Positions 8,150 through 16,675 of a DNA stretch of 64,000 nt are shown one piece after another (the stretch's first letter is position 1; every line of letters starts with the position of its first letter). This stretch comes from Streptomyces sp. TRM68367 (GTDB lineage Bacteria > Actinomycetota > Actinomycetes > Streptomycetales > Streptomycetaceae), in NCBI RefSeq assembly GCF_014495685.1, contig NZ_JACTVI010000002.1, positions 193,614 to 257,613 on the forward strand, given 5' to 3'. Made by a program: the position numbers and the translations under genes. The notes beneath the pieces are model-generated. The model ran no database searches. It was not told the DNA's origin and was given only the letters and a program-made list of their open reading frames with translations.

Positions 8150-8826
8150 TGGCGGCGCAGGCGCCGACTCACAGCGGCGGTGCCCAGTGCCGCGGCCACG
8201 CCGCCGACGGCCAGCCACCCGGCCCCGCCGGTGCCGGCGCTGTCGGAGCCGACGGTGGCCAGGCCGCCGTTGCCGGTGTCGACGGTGATCGGCTTACCCG
8301 CGATGACCGCCTCGAACTTGCCGATCTCCTCAGTCTGGGTCTGGTACATCGTGTCGCACATGGCGCGCAGCTCGCCGTGCTCGGCGTGCTTGCGGCACTT
8401 GTCCGCATCGGGCAGGAACTCGCGGTGGTGCTGGGCGAAGTCGCGGGAGAGCTCCACGTCGAAGGTGCGGCCCGACAGGCCCGAAAGCCTGTCCAGCATC
8501 GGCTTGGTCTCAGGCGGCACGCTCGGCGTCTCATCGGTGCCGTACCAGTTCTTCAACCACGAACGCATCGTGGCGATCTCCTCGGACTGCGTGTCCTTGA
8601 TCTCCGAGCAGAGGCCCTTCAGATGCGCCCGCGTCGCCTTTTGCACACACAGCTCGGCCATGCGGACACCGCCGAAGTGATGGTCGACGGTCATGGCGAG
8701 GAACTCTTTTTCGTTGAACTCGCTGTCGTCGTCCGCGACAGCGGCGGGCGCTGCCGCAAGGGCGAGGCCGACGGTCATCAGCGCGGCCGCACCCACACGG
8801 CTCGCGGATATTATCCGGCGGTTCAT
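8146..8826 (-). CDS. Secreted DUF305 protein with a sorting-signal-like tail
   Basis: A 226-residue protein with a signal peptide (residues 1-31, ending AAPAAVADDD). The DUF305 (ferritin-like helical) signature appears as MTVDHHFGGVRMAEL and repeats as FAQHHREFL; these His/Met pairs are proposed metal ligands in the family. Unusually, the C-terminus (residues 189-226) has an LATVG element, a Gly/Ser stretch, a hydrophobic segment and SRRLRRQ, the layout of a cell-wall sorting signal. A sortase gene overlaps its stop by 4 bases, so it is probably anchored to the wall. ATG at 8826 was chosen because it starts the signal peptide. Confidence 0.8.
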   Translation of the reverse strand: MNRRIISASRVGAAALMTVGLALAAAPAAVADDDSEFNEKEFLAMTVDHHFGGVRMAELCVQKATRAHLKGLCSEIKDTQSEEIATMRSWLKNWYGTDETPSVPPETKPMLDRLSGLSGRTFDVELSRDFAQHHREFLPDADKCRKHAEHGELRAMCDTMYQTQTEEIGKFEAVIAGKPITVDTGNGGLATVGSDSAGTGGAGWLAVGGVAAALGTAAVSRRLRRQ

Positions 8827-8833
8827 GCAGACT

Positions 8834-8861
8834 CCGATCGATCGGTCGGTAGCACGGTGCT
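8834..8861. promoter_or_regulatory. Palindrome cluster upstream of the DUF305-sortase operon
   Basis: CCGATCGATCGG (8834-8845) is a perfect palindrome and AGCACGGTGCT (8851-8861) a second one, directly before the DUF305 start at 8826. A copy of the GGTCGGTA part recurs near 8883. This looks like an operator for an unknown regulator, possibly TetR type. Confidence 0.4.
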
Positions 8862-9468
8862 GAAAGCCGATTTCCTCGCAACCGGTCGGTAACTGACGCC
8901 GGGCCGTGCGATTCACCCGAACGCCCGGCGTGTCCCACTCGCCCAGCGGTCCGCAACGGCTTCCTAGGTGCTCCGCTGTTCGGCGACTCTTCGACCCCGA
9001 GCCCGTATGGATCAGTGCTGCCGGCCAGTTCGGCGAGGCGTTGCCTCCCCAGGCGGAAGGAGGCATTCCTCGGCGGCGGATTCCAGGGCGTTCGCCGTAT
9101 CAGCCCGAAATCCGCGGACCTCGCTGTCGACGGGGTGCCATACGTGCTTCGACCTTGTGGACGGAGGACGGCAGGGCTTTGTGGGTAGAGGTTGTTGCAT
9201 GCCCGTTGGCCTGGAGTACCCGCTCGCGTGCGTCGGCCCGCCTCGCGTAGTCAGTCTGCCGTCGCCTGCGGGACGAGTTGACGTCGATGGCCCTCAGGGG
9301 TTCCTGCGCCGCGCCCCGCGTCCGCGGACGGGGCGGGAGCACCGCCTCCGGGGTCATACCGCCACTCTCAGCGAGGCCCGGCACCGGGAACCGGGGCGCG
9401 AGCCGAGAGCGGTCCGATCCCTGGCCGGATCGACGCGGTTCTTACGGCTCGCGCCTCCTGCGAACACG
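8862..9468. other. About 600 bases without a recognisable gene
   Basis: Open frames exist on both strands but none has a ribosome binding site plus family resemblance, and codon choice does not favour one frame. Apart from the repeat near 8883, nothing structured was seen. Confidence 0.45.
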
Positions 9469-10416
9469 TCACTTCGTGCCGAGGGCTTTCTGTAGCGAGG
9501 TGAGGTTGGCTTCCATGACCTCGACGTAGTCATCACCGCGGGACTGCTCGGTGATTCCCTCGACGGGGTCGAGGAGATCGGTCTTCAGGCCGGTGTCCTC
9601 GGCGAGGGTCTTCGCCGTCCTGTCACTGGCGAGGGTCTCGAAGAAGACCGTGGTGACCTTGTCGCGCTCGGCGATCTCCTGGAGCTCCTTGATGCGGGCG
9701 GGGCTGGGCTCGGACTCGGGGTCCAGTCCGGCGATGCCCTGCTGTTCCAGGCCGTACCGCTGGGCGAGGTAGCCGAACGCGGTGTGGGAGGTGATGAAGA
9801 CCTTGCCCGCGGAGTTCTTCAGGCCATCGGTGAACTTGGTGTTGAGGCCGTCGAGCTTGTCGACCAGCGCGTCGGTGTTCTTCCTGTAGTCGGCGGCGTT
9901 GTCCGGGTCGGCCTTCTCCAGGGCCGCGCCGACGCCCTTGGCGATCTCGGCGTATTTCACCGGGTCCAGCCAGACGTGCGGGTCGAGCGACGAGCCCGTG
10001 CCGCCCTCCTCCTCGTCCTCGTCGTTCGCCGTGCCGAGGTCCTCCAGAGTGGTGAGGGCTGTGGCGTCGACGGCGTTCTTCACGCCGGACTGGTCGATGG
10101 CCTCGTCGACGGCGGGCTGGAGGTCCTTGAGATAGACGACGAGGTCGCTGTCGCCGATCTGAGCGGTCTGCTGCGGCGTGAGTTCCAGGTCGTGCGGTTC
10201 GACGCCGGGCTTGGTGAGAGTCGTGACGGAGACGTGATCGCGCCCGATTTCTTCCGCGAGGTACTGCATGGGGTAGAACGACGCCACCACGTCGACCGTG
10301 CCGCCGTCCTCGCGGTCGGCGGCGGTGTCGGAGGTGGAGCAGGCGGACAGGCCGACGAGGGTGAGCGTCACGGCTGAGATGACGGCAGCGGTAGGTATGG
10401 GGAGTCGTACGGTCAT
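9469..10416 (-). CDS. Zinc/manganese ABC transporter substrate-binding lipoprotein (ZnuA-like)
   Basis: A 315-residue lipoprotein with an LSAC lipobox near residue 26. The cluster A-I metal-binding fold is shown by VASFYPMQYLAEEIG, GVEPHDLELTPQQ (first His), DPHVWLDPVKY (second His), SHTAFGYLAQRYGL (third His) and FFETLASDRTAKTLAEDTG. The flexible loop that is His-rich in ZnuA is here acidic (EDEEEGG). It would deliver Zn or Mn to an ABC importer, but no permease or ATPase gene is beside it. ATG at 10416 with GAGGG upstream is preferred to TTG at 10425. A Zur-like box lies directly upstream. Confidence 0.85.
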   Translation of the reverse strand: MTVRLPIPTAAVISAVTLTLVGLSACSTSDTAADREDGGTVDVVASFYPMQYLAEEIGRDHVSVTTLTKPGVEPHDLELTPQQTAQIGDSDLVVYLKDLQPAVDEAIDQSGVKNAVDATALTTLEDLGTANDEDEEEGGTGSSLDPHVWLDPVKYAEIAKGVGAALEKADPDNAADYRKNTDALVDKLDGLNTKFTDGLKNSAGKVFITSHTAFGYLAQRYGLEQQGIAGLDPESEPSPARIKELQEIAERDKVTTVFFETLASDRTAKTLAEDTGLKTDLLDPVEGITEQSRGDDYVEVMEANLTSLQKALGTK

Positions 10417-10433
10417 GAAGCCCAACCCTCAAG

Positions 10434-10454
10434 CAAAATGGCAACCATTGTCAA
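10434..10454 (-). promoter_or_regulatory. Zur-like box before the ZnuA-like gene
   Basis: The core AATGGCAACCATT (10437-10449) is a perfect 5-3-5 inverted repeat and its flanks extend an AT-rich, Fur-family-like element. Zur sites upstream of znuA are known in Streptomyces; this one resembles them but was not scored. A GCTACTAAGC half-motif (10460-10469) of the recurrent family lies next to it. Confidence 0.45.
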
Positions 10455-10590
10455 TAGCAGCTACTAAGCTATTTCGAGGACTGGTAGATGACTGTCGGAC
10501 TGAAGCCCTCTGGAGAGGGCTCGGAGGTGCGCAGGTGCCCAGGCTGCGGGAATTCATCCTCATGGAGGGTGTCCCTCTCCACGAAACTAC

Positions 10591-11403
10591 TTAGGAGGCA
10601 TGCACATTTTGCTGGGCGTCACGGATGGCCATGTCGATGAACGCGAGCGCCGCGGATCGGCGTTCGAAGGGGTTGCGGTACAGCGACCGTGTGGACGTGG
10701 AGCTCCTGATGCGCAGGCACTCCTCCACGATCTGCTGCCAGTCGTCGTCGAACCTCGTGAGCGCGTACTCTCCGGCCCCTCGCTTCGACGTGATCCGGCC
10801 CGTGGTCAGGGTGTAGTGCAGGCGGCTGACGCCGAGGACGCCCCAGGCCGGTCCCCAACTGCCCAGACAGGCAAGGCCCGGTGGAGAGGGAAGCCGTGAC
10901 GCACGCCGCCACCAGGGTTCCCAATAGTCAGCAAGGTTCCCGCGCGTCCATCCGGCGAGGCCGGCGGGGTCCGTATGGATGTCGATGGCGCCCGGGAGCG
11001 GCCCGCGCAGGGCGGTGCCGTGGTCGGCCAGGGTGTGCCAGGTCACGGGGTGGCGGTCACCGTGGGACGTGCGGCTGAACCTGTGCTCGTGGACGTGCGG
11101 ACCGGGTACAGCCAGCAGCGGGTCCGCGGCGAGCTCGTCCCACGTGACGTACGAGCCGTCGAAGCAGGGGCGGGGATACGCGTCCGCCACATGCGCGTGA
11201 ACCCGCTCCAGAGCGGTGAGTTGGCGGTCGTTCGGGGGAGCCGCCGTTACGGCCACGAAGTCGATGTCGCTGGCCCCGGGATGGAAGTCGCGCAGAGCCA
11301 CGGAGCCCACGAGGTACAGGCCTTGGACCAGCCCCGGGAGCGCCGTGTCAACGGCGTGCACGTAGGTCTGGACGACCACGTAGACGGAAGGATCCAGAAT
11401 CAT
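10591..11403 (-). CDS. Nucleotidyltransferase with AadA-like C-terminal domain
   Basis: A 270-residue protein. Residues 26-52 hold the polymerase-beta-type nucleotidyltransferase signature, GLYLVGSVALRDFHPGASDIDF, with the GS and DxD elements needed for metal and nucleotide binding. The C-terminal part resembles the DUF4111 domain of aminoglycoside adenylyltransferases (AadA), including GRITSKRGAGEYAL. It may adenylylate an aminoglycoside-like substrate, but the substrate cannot be inferred. No clear ribosome binding site precedes the ATG at 11403. A CTWAG-like half motif (10586-10595) overlaps its stop. Confidence 0.7.
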   Translation of the reverse strand: MILDPSVYVVVQTYVHAVDTALPGLVQGLYLVGSVALRDFHPGASDIDFVAVTAAPPNDRQLTALERVHAHVADAYPRPCFDGSYVTWDELAADPLLAVPGPHVHEHRFSRTSHGDRHPVTWHTLADHGTALRGPLPGAIDIHTDPAGLAGWTRGNLADYWEPWWRRASRLPSPPGLACLGSWGPAWGVLGVSRLHYTLTTGRITSKRGAGEYALTRFDDDWQQIVEECLRIRSSTSTRSLYRNPFERRSAALAFIDMAIRDAQQNVHAS

Positions 11404-11470
11404 AGGAGCAGAGGGTGCGCCTCAGTCGTCGTCGGCGCCAGTGTGCATTCCCCGTCCCGTGCGGAGTCGG

Positions 11471-12598
11471 TCAGTCCTCTTCTGCGATGCGGGGCCTGAG
11501 TGCCCACTTCTCCTCGATGCGGCCGTACCGCCAGATCAGCAGCGCGGCGGCCCAGGTGACGACGAAGAGCAGGACGACGGCGTACCCGACGCTGTTGAGA
11601 TCGATGCGGCCGATCCACTCCCAGAACGCGCCATGCAGAGAAAGCTTCTCCGCGGCGATCGACAGCAGCTCGACCGTGCCGATGAGCAGCGCGGCGGCCA
11701 CTGACAGGCCGGTGATGGTGATGTTGTAGAAGACCTTGCGGACCGGGTTGGAGAAGGCCCAGGAGTACGCGAAGTTCATGAACGAGCCGTCGATCGTGTC
11801 GAGCAAGCTCATCCCGGCCGCGAACAGCACCGGCAGGCAGAGGATCGCGTACCAGGGGATGCCGGCGCCTGCCGCGCCCGCCGCCAGGAAGAGGAGCGAG
11901 ACCTCGGTTGCGGTGTCGAAGCCGAGACCGAAGAGGAAGCCCAGCGGGTACATGTGCCAGGGCTTGCCGACAGCTCGCGTCGCCCGCCCCAGGATGCGGC
12001 TCATCAGCCCGCCGCCGGCGGTGAGCTGTGCCTCCAGGTCGGCCTCGCTGTGGCGACCGGCCCGCATCCGGCGGAAGACGCGCAGGATGCCGATCAGCGC
12101 AACGAGGTTGAAAGCGGCGATGACGTAGAGGAAGACCCCCGAGACGGACGTGCCTATGAGGCCGAGCGTCTGCTGCAGCGCGGAGCCGTCATCCTGCACC
12201 GGACCGGCGAGGGAGCGCACACCGAGCGCGAAGAGCAGGGCGAGCAGGAAGACGACGGTCGAGTGCCCGAGGGAGAACCAGAAGCCCACGGACAATGGGC
12301 GCTGCCCGTCGGAGATCAGCTTGCGGGTGGTGTTGTCGATCGCGGCGATGTGGTCCGCGTCGAAGGCGTGCCGCATGCCGAGGATGTACGCGGTGACGCC
12401 GAGGCCGACGCCGAACGCGCCCTGGCTGCCCAGGTCGAAGTGCTGGGGGACGACGACGAGCAGCAGCGTGCCCCAGCCGATGACATGCAAGGCGATGATC
12501 GCGGCGGCCAGTCCGCCGGCCCGGGCCCATTCGCGCGGGGTGAGTGCTCCGCGTACGCGCCGGACGAGGCCGGGCTGGGGGTGGGGCGCAACGGTCAT
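11471..12598 (-). CDS. NiCoT-family nickel/cobalt permease
   Basis: A 375-residue membrane protein with about eight spans. The family signature RHAFDADHIAAIDN is present, followed by FSLGHSTVV, LGFLFGLGFDTATE and the FAAGMSLLDTIDG block, all conserved in HoxN/NixA-type secondary transporters that import Ni2+ or Co2+. ATG at 12598 follows AAGGACA; the frame extends to 12640 without a better start. A CTTAGTAG-type motif (12650-12666) lies about 50 bases upstream. Confidence 0.9.
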   Translation of the reverse strand: MTVAPHPQPGLVRRVRGALTPREWARAGGLAAAIIALHVIGWGTLLLVVVPQHFDLGSQGAFGVGLGVTAYILGMRHAFDADHIAAIDNTTRKLISDGQRPLSVGFWFSLGHSTVVFLLALLFALGVRSLAGPVQDDGSALQQTLGLIGTSVSGVFLYVIAAFNLVALIGILRVFRRMRAGRHSEADLEAQLTAGGGLMSRILGRATRAVGKPWHMYPLGFLFGLGFDTATEVSLLFLAAGAAGAGIPWYAILCLPVLFAAGMSLLDTIDGSFMNFAYSWAFSNPVRKVFYNITITGLSVAAALLIGTVELLSIAAEKLSLHGAFWEWIGRIDLNSVGYAVVLLFVVTWAAALLIWRYGRIEEKWALRPRIAEED

Positions 12599-12649
12599 AG
12601 TCGTGTCCTTGATCCGGGGCGTGCTTACATCGCACTCCATTCTCTATGG

Positions 12650-12666
12650 CACTTAGTAGTTAGGTG
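12650..12666. promoter_or_regulatory. CACTTAGTAGTTAGGTG imperfect palindrome
   Basis: Imperfect inverted repeat upstream of the NiCoT gene. Its outer bases CAC/GTG match and its CTTAG/CTAAC halves resemble the recurrent CTWAG family but with a spacing of two instead of three bases. Confidence 0.35.
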
Positions 12667-12737
12667 CAAAAGGATTGCAATAACTTCGCCGAGGCTGCTG
12701 CCCAGGCTGATGCGGAGCCGCGGGAAGAGGGGGCGAG

Positions 12738-13403
12738 TCAGTGCCCTGAGTGCCCTTGCCCTGAGTGCCCTGCGTGGCGGCCGTGGTGCTCGTGCCGGCT
12801 CGCCGGCTTCCGGTCCTCCGGCATGGGGTGTCCGTCGCGCAGCCCGGACAGGGTCACCGTGACGAGCCGGTCGGCCGCCGCTTCGGAGGGTAGAGCGGCA
12901 GCGGCCGTGAGGGCGTGGAGGCAGTACGTAGCCAGCTCATCGGGCGCGATGTCGTCACGGAAGACACCGATCTGCGCACCCTCGGCCAGCAGGTCCCGGA
13001 CCATGCCGTGGAGCTGCTGCTGGGCTCGGACGACGCGCTCGTCCCGGTGAAGGAACGCCGAGAGTTCGGTGCCGTGGTGCCCGCGGGACTGGCGTGAGAT
13101 GTGAGCGAACGCCCTCAGGACCGCCTCGAGTTGTTCGCCGGCTCCATCGGTCTGATCGCGGACCTCCGCCAGCTGTCCCAGGTGTTCGGTGATCTGGCGG
13201 TCGTGCCAGGCGAGCAGGATCGCCTCGACGTCCGGGAAGTACTTGTACAGCGTGGCCCGTCCGATGCCGGCCTTCTCGGCGATCTGCGACATCGTCACCG
13301 ACCGCAGGCCGTGCTCGGCGGCCAGCTCCGCGGTGGTGTTCAGGATCGCGTCGCGCACGGCGCGGCGGTGCGCCTCGATCGTCTCGTTCCACAGCTTCGG
13401 CAC
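12738..13403 (-). CDS. TetR-family regulator with His-rich tail
   Basis: A 221-residue regulator from GTG at 13403 (PKLWNETIEAHRRAVRDAIL). The helix-turn-helix is SVTMSQIAEKAGIGRATLYKYFPDVEAIL. The ligand domain is of normal length, but the C-terminus ends in a His/Gly-rich segment, HEHHGRHAGHSGQGHSGH, which could bind metal. It is divergent from two small membrane-protein genes at 13.5-14.3 kb with an AGACA-TCG-TGTCT palindrome between, overlapping a probable promoter. Confidence 0.85.
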   Translation of the reverse strand: MPKLWNETIEAHRRAVRDAILNTTAELAAEHGLRSVTMSQIAEKAGIGRATLYKYFPDVEAILLAWHDRQITEHLGQLAEVRDQTDGAGEQLEAVLRAFAHISRQSRGHHGTELSAFLHRDERVVRAQQQLHGMVRDLLAEGAQIGVFRDDIAPDELATYCLHALTAAAALPSEAAADRLVTVTLSGLRDGHPMPEDRKPASRHEHHGRHAGHSGQGHSGH

Positions 13404-13443
13404 TGGGCCAGTGTACGTGGCGGCGATGTCGATACGCCCTGGT

Positions 13444-13473
13444 TGACATCGTAGACATCGTGTCTCGTAAACT
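13444..13473 (+). promoter_or_regulatory. Promoter with overlapping TetR operator candidate
   Basis: TTGACA (13444-13449) and TAAACT (13468-13473), 18 bases apart, form a good promoter toward 13523. AGACATCGTGTCT (13453-13465), a perfect 5-3-5 palindrome, sits in the spacer where repressor binding would block polymerase. Confidence 0.55.
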
Positions 13474-13522
13474 GCGGCTGCTGCGAATCGCATGACATCC
13501 ACGCACCGTGAGGGACACGCAC

Positions 13523-13690
13523 ATGGCCGACTCACCTTCTCGCCCCGACGCCGCCAGTCATGGGCCCGGACCCGCGGCGCATCCCGGCATGCCGCGCTGG
13601 GCGAAGACGCTCGCGATCGCCGCCAGTGCCGCCCTGCTTGTGGCGTTCGTGCTCATGCACGTGCTCGGCGGCAGCATGGGAAACCACTGA
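13523..13690 (+). CDS. Small single-span membrane protein
   Basis: A 55-residue protein, MADSPSRPDAASHG..., with a His/Pro/Gly-rich head and one membrane helix near residues 28-46 followed by GGSMGNH. GAGGGA precedes the ATG at 13523. The family is not recognised. It is the first gene after the TetR-controlled promoter and lies five bases before the next gene, so the two are probably one operon. Confidence 0.6.
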   Translation: MADSPSRPDAASHGPGPAAHPGMPRWAKTLAIAASAALLVAFVLMHVLGGSMGNH

Positions 13691-13695
13691 TCGCG

Positions 13696-14262
13696 ATGAC
13701 CATGAACCCTCGCCTCCGCAAGTTCGCGCTCACCGCGCACGTCATTTCGTCGGTCGGCTGGCTCGGTGCCGTCGTCGTCTTCCTCGCCCTCGCCGTAGCC
13801 GGTCTGACCAGTCAGAACGCCCAGACGGTGCGCGGCGCCTATCTCGCGATGGAGCTGACCGGCTGGCTGGTCCTGGTCCCGTTGAGCCTCGCCTCACTGC
13901 TCACCGGGGTTGTCCAGGCCCTGGGTACCTCGTGGGGCCTGTTCCGCCACTACTGGGTCCTGTTCAAGCTGCTGATCACCGTTGTCGCGACCATTCTGCT
14001 GCTGGTGCACATGCAGGTGGCCGGCCACGTCGCCGATGTCGCAGCCGAGACGAACCTGTCCAGTAGCGATCTCGTCGGGATGAGAATCCAGCTGCTGGCC
14101 GACGCCGCCGCTGCCCTGCTGGTACTGCTCGTGGCCGTCACGCTGTCGGTGTACAAGCCGAGGGGCCTGACCCGTTACGGATGGCGCAAGCAGCACGAGC
14201 CGCGAGTCCAGAAGCAGCCCGCAGCCCGAGGCGACCAGGCAGCAGGTCTGACCGTCTCCTGA
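13696..14262 (+). CDS. Four-span integral membrane protein, DUF2269/CopD-like
   Basis: A 188-residue protein with four hydrophobic segments. The start, LRKFALTAHVISSVGWLGAVVVFLALA, and HYWVLFKLLITVVATILLLVHMQ place His residues inside or near the membrane, as in CopD and DUF2269-type proteins; heme or copper binding is possible but not shown. The C-terminal tail is basic and cytoplasmic. It follows the 55-residue protein and is probably repressed by the divergent TetR protein. Confidence 0.6.
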   Translation: MTMNPRLRKFALTAHVISSVGWLGAVVVFLALAVAGLTSQNAQTVRGAYLAMELTGWLVLVPLSLASLLTGVVQALGTSWGLFRHYWVLFKLLITVVATILLLVHMQVAGHVADVAAETNLSSSDLVGMRIQLLADAAAALLVLLVAVTLSVYKPRGLTRYGWRKQHEPRVQKQPAARGDQAAGLTVS

Positions 14263-14514
14263 TACCGGGACAAGGTAAACGCGCCTGGCCTGCAACCGCC
14301 GAGGCCTGTCTTCCGGAGGCCGTCGACCGGGCGCACCTCGCCTGGAGTGGTACGACGAAATGGGGGGCGGGGATCAGTCTGGTGCCGCTTCGATCAGCGA
14401 GAACGCGGAGGGAGGCGGCAGCGGAGTGACGCCGGTGAGGGAGAAGGCCGGTGGGCTCGCGCAGGTCCTCGAAGTCCGCGCGGAAGGGGTGCCTGTCGGC
14501 CTTCGAAGCTGGGG

Positions 14515-15384
14515 TCAAGAAGCAAGCGGCGCCAGCTCGGAGAAGGTCTTGCCGCCGTCACGCGATTCGTACAGGCCCGTCATCGTCGCGGCGAGGATGT
14601 GGTTGGCGTTCACGGCGGTCAATGCCTGGGGCTGCCCGCCGGGCACGGTCGTGAGCTCCTTCCACGTCTTGCCGCCGTCCGCGCTGCTGCTCAGCTTCCC
14701 GGACGTGCCGATGCCGAAGAGAGACTTCTCCGAGGGCCAGGACACAAACGCCTGGACCGGCTCGGCACCCTTGCCGAAGGTACGGCCGCCGTCGGTGCTG
14801 GTGACGACGCCGTCCGCGGTGGTGGCCAGCAGCTTGTCCCCGGAGGGGTTCACCGCGAGGTCGAGGGCGTTCAGCGTCGCCCGGTCGTCCCAGCTCTTGA
14901 GGTCGCCACTGACCCGGATGCGTCCGCCCTCGTATCCGTAGACGGTGCCCTTGGCCGAGTCCAGGGAGTGGAAGTCGGCCTCCCCGGACAGGGACCGGGA
15001 CGACCAGGTGCGGCCCGCGTCCTTGGTTTCGATCAGGCCGACGTTGCCGGGACGGTCGCTGCCCGGGGCGCCGTGTCCGCTGGCGACGAAGGTGTTCTCG
15101 CCGATCACGGTGAAGCCCATGAAGTCGTCCTTGCGGTCGCCGACGAGTTTCGGCTCCTGTCCCTTGGCCACGGTGTAGAGGCCGCTGTGGGTGGCGACGT
15201 AGACGCGTCCGTCAGCGGGATCGACGCCCAGGCCATGCACATGGGACAGCGCCCCCGACGACTGCGATGCATTCGCTGCGGCATCCGTGTCGGAAGAGCC
15301 GCCTCCGCAGGCGGCGAGGACCAGAGCGGCGACGGACGCGCCCGCGATGGCGAGCACGGGGCGGATGGCGGGGCGTGCGGTCAC
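14515..15384 (-). CDS. BNR/sialidase-like repeat lipoprotein (F510_1955-type)
   Basis: A 289-residue lipoprotein with an LAAC lipobox. After a Ser/Ala-rich linker come HVHGLGVDPADGRVYVATHSGLY and repeated Asp-box elements (TKDAGRTWS, STDGGRTF, SADGGKTW, SRDGGKTF), forming a beta-propeller. Proteins of this type are listed as putative glycosyl hydrolases but have no proven enzyme activity; an extracellular binding role is as likely. A second propeller protein is at 42.0 kb. Confidence 0.75.
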   Translation of the reverse strand: MTARPAIRPVLAIAGASVAALVLAACGGGSSDTDAAANASQSSGALSHVHGLGVDPADGRVYVATHSGLYTVAKGQEPKLVGDRKDDFMGFTVIGENTFVASGHGAPGSDRPGNVGLIETKDAGRTWSSRSLSGEADFHSLDSAKGTVYGYEGGRIRVSGDLKSWDDRATLNALDLAVNPSGDKLLATTADGVVTSTDGGRTFGKGAEPVQAFVSWPSEKSLFGIGTSGKLSSSADGGKTWKELTTVPGGQPQALTAVNANHILAATMTGLYESRDGGKTFSELAPLAS

Positions 15385-15416
15385 GGAAGTTCCTGTGGTG
15401 GTACGGCGATTGGCGT

Positions 15417-16442
15417 TCAGGGCCTGCTGGCGGCGAAGAACGGCATGGAGTCCAGCGGGACGATCTCCACATTCTTGCCGGTACGGGGCGCGTGGATGGC
15501 CTTGCCGTTGCCGACGTACATGCCGTTGTGCTGGGTGCTGTTGTACCAGTAGATGATGTCGCCGGGCTGCAGATCCGACTTGGCTACTTTACGACCGGCG
15601 TCGTACTGCTGTTGGACGGTACGCGGCAGTGAGACGCCCGCCGCGCGCCAGGCGGCGCCGGTCAGTCCCGAGCAGTCGTAGGAGTTGGGGCCGGTCGCGC
15701 CCCACTCGTAGGGCTTGCCGAGCTGCGCGTACGCGAAGTCCAGCGCGACCTTGCCGCGGCCGCTGGCCGGGCCGTTGTAGGTGGCCGGCGCGTCGCTGGC
15801 ACCCGCGGCGGCGTCCTCACGCTCCTGATCGGCTTCCATCTTGGCGCGCTGGGCGGCGGTCAGGCTGTTGAGGAGCTTGCGCGCCTTCGTGAGCTTGTCC
15901 TGGACCTCGTCCTTCGTCTTGGCGGCCTTGGTGCGGGTCTCCTCCAGGGCCTTCAGGCGCGTCTGGGCGGCCAGGCGCTCCTGCGTGAGTTCGCGCTGCT
16001 TGTCCTGCATCGCGCTCAGCGCTTCGGCCTGCCGGTTGCTCGTACGGTCGAGTATCTGGGCCTTGTCGAGGTAGTCGTCCGGATCGCCCGACAGGAAGAG
16101 CTGCACGCTCGGGTCGATGCCGCCGCTGCGGTACTGCGCGGCCGCCAGCGGGCCTATCTTGTCGCGCAGCTCGTTGATCTCCTGCTGCTTGCGGGCCAGC
16201 CGGTCCTGCGCGCGGTCGGCCTCGCGCTGCAGTTTCTTCTGCTTCTCGCGGATGGCGTTGTACTCCTCGGTGGGGGCCTCGGCCTCCTCGTAAAGCCGCT
16301 CCACCTCCTCGCGCACTTCCTCCACGGTGGGGTTGGGGGCCGCCTGGCTCTGCGTCGGCAGCAGGCTGACCGCGCCGGCCGCCATGCCGAGGGTGGCTAT
16401 TCGAGCACGGCTGGGCGGTTTCGGCCGCCGGTGCGATCCCAT
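15417..16442 (-). CDS. Secreted NlpC/P60 peptidoglycan endopeptidase
   Basis: A 341-residue secreted protein: signal peptide (residues 1-34), a long coiled coil (about 38-215, with repeated Glu/Lys/Arg heptads), then the NlpC/P60 domain. The catalytic Cys is in SYDCSGLTGAAW, the His in TQHNGMYVG. Such RipA-like enzymes cut the stem peptide of peptidoglycan during growth or division. ATG at 16442 starts the signal peptide. A CTTAGTAG-type motif lies about 160 bases upstream. Confidence 0.9.
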   Translation of the reverse strand: MGSHRRPKPPSRARIATLGMAAGAVSLLPTQSQAAPNPTVEEVREEVERLYEEAEAPTEEYNAIREKQKKLQREADRAQDRLARKQQEINELRDKIGPLAAAQYRSGGIDPSVQLFLSGDPDDYLDKAQILDRTSNRQAEALSAMQDKQRELTQERLAAQTRLKALEETRTKAAKTKDEVQDKLTKARKLLNSLTAAQRAKMEADQEREDAAAGASDAPATYNGPASGRGKVALDFAYAQLGKPYEWGATGPNSYDCSGLTGAAWRAAGVSLPRTVQQQYDAGRKVAKSDLQPGDIIYWYNSTQHNGMYVGNGKAIHAPRTGKNVEIVPLDSMPFFAASRP

Positions 16443-16599
16443 CGTGGGGTGACTCCTCTGCGCGTCTGTGGACCGAGCGACGGACTCTGTCCTGTCCGTC
16501 GGGCCGAGGCCAGTCAGCTTCGGCACTGTCCCCGTAGACCGGACGCTGGGCGCGGACCCCAGCCCGCGCCCAGCGCCGCATTCATCGAGCGGGTTAGAA

Positions 16600-16612
16600 C
16601 TTAGTAGCTTCG
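16600..16612 (+). promoter_or_regulatory. CTWAG-N3-CTWAG motif (one mismatch)
   Basis: CTTAGTAGCTTCG in the space between the NlpC/P60 gene and the end of the M56 gene. One base departs from the recurring consensus. Confidence 0.4.
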
Positions 16613-16675
16613 TATTACGCATCGCAAGTGAACCCGAGCCACAGCGGCCTCACGAGGAGCTGAAAAGTCCCGGCG

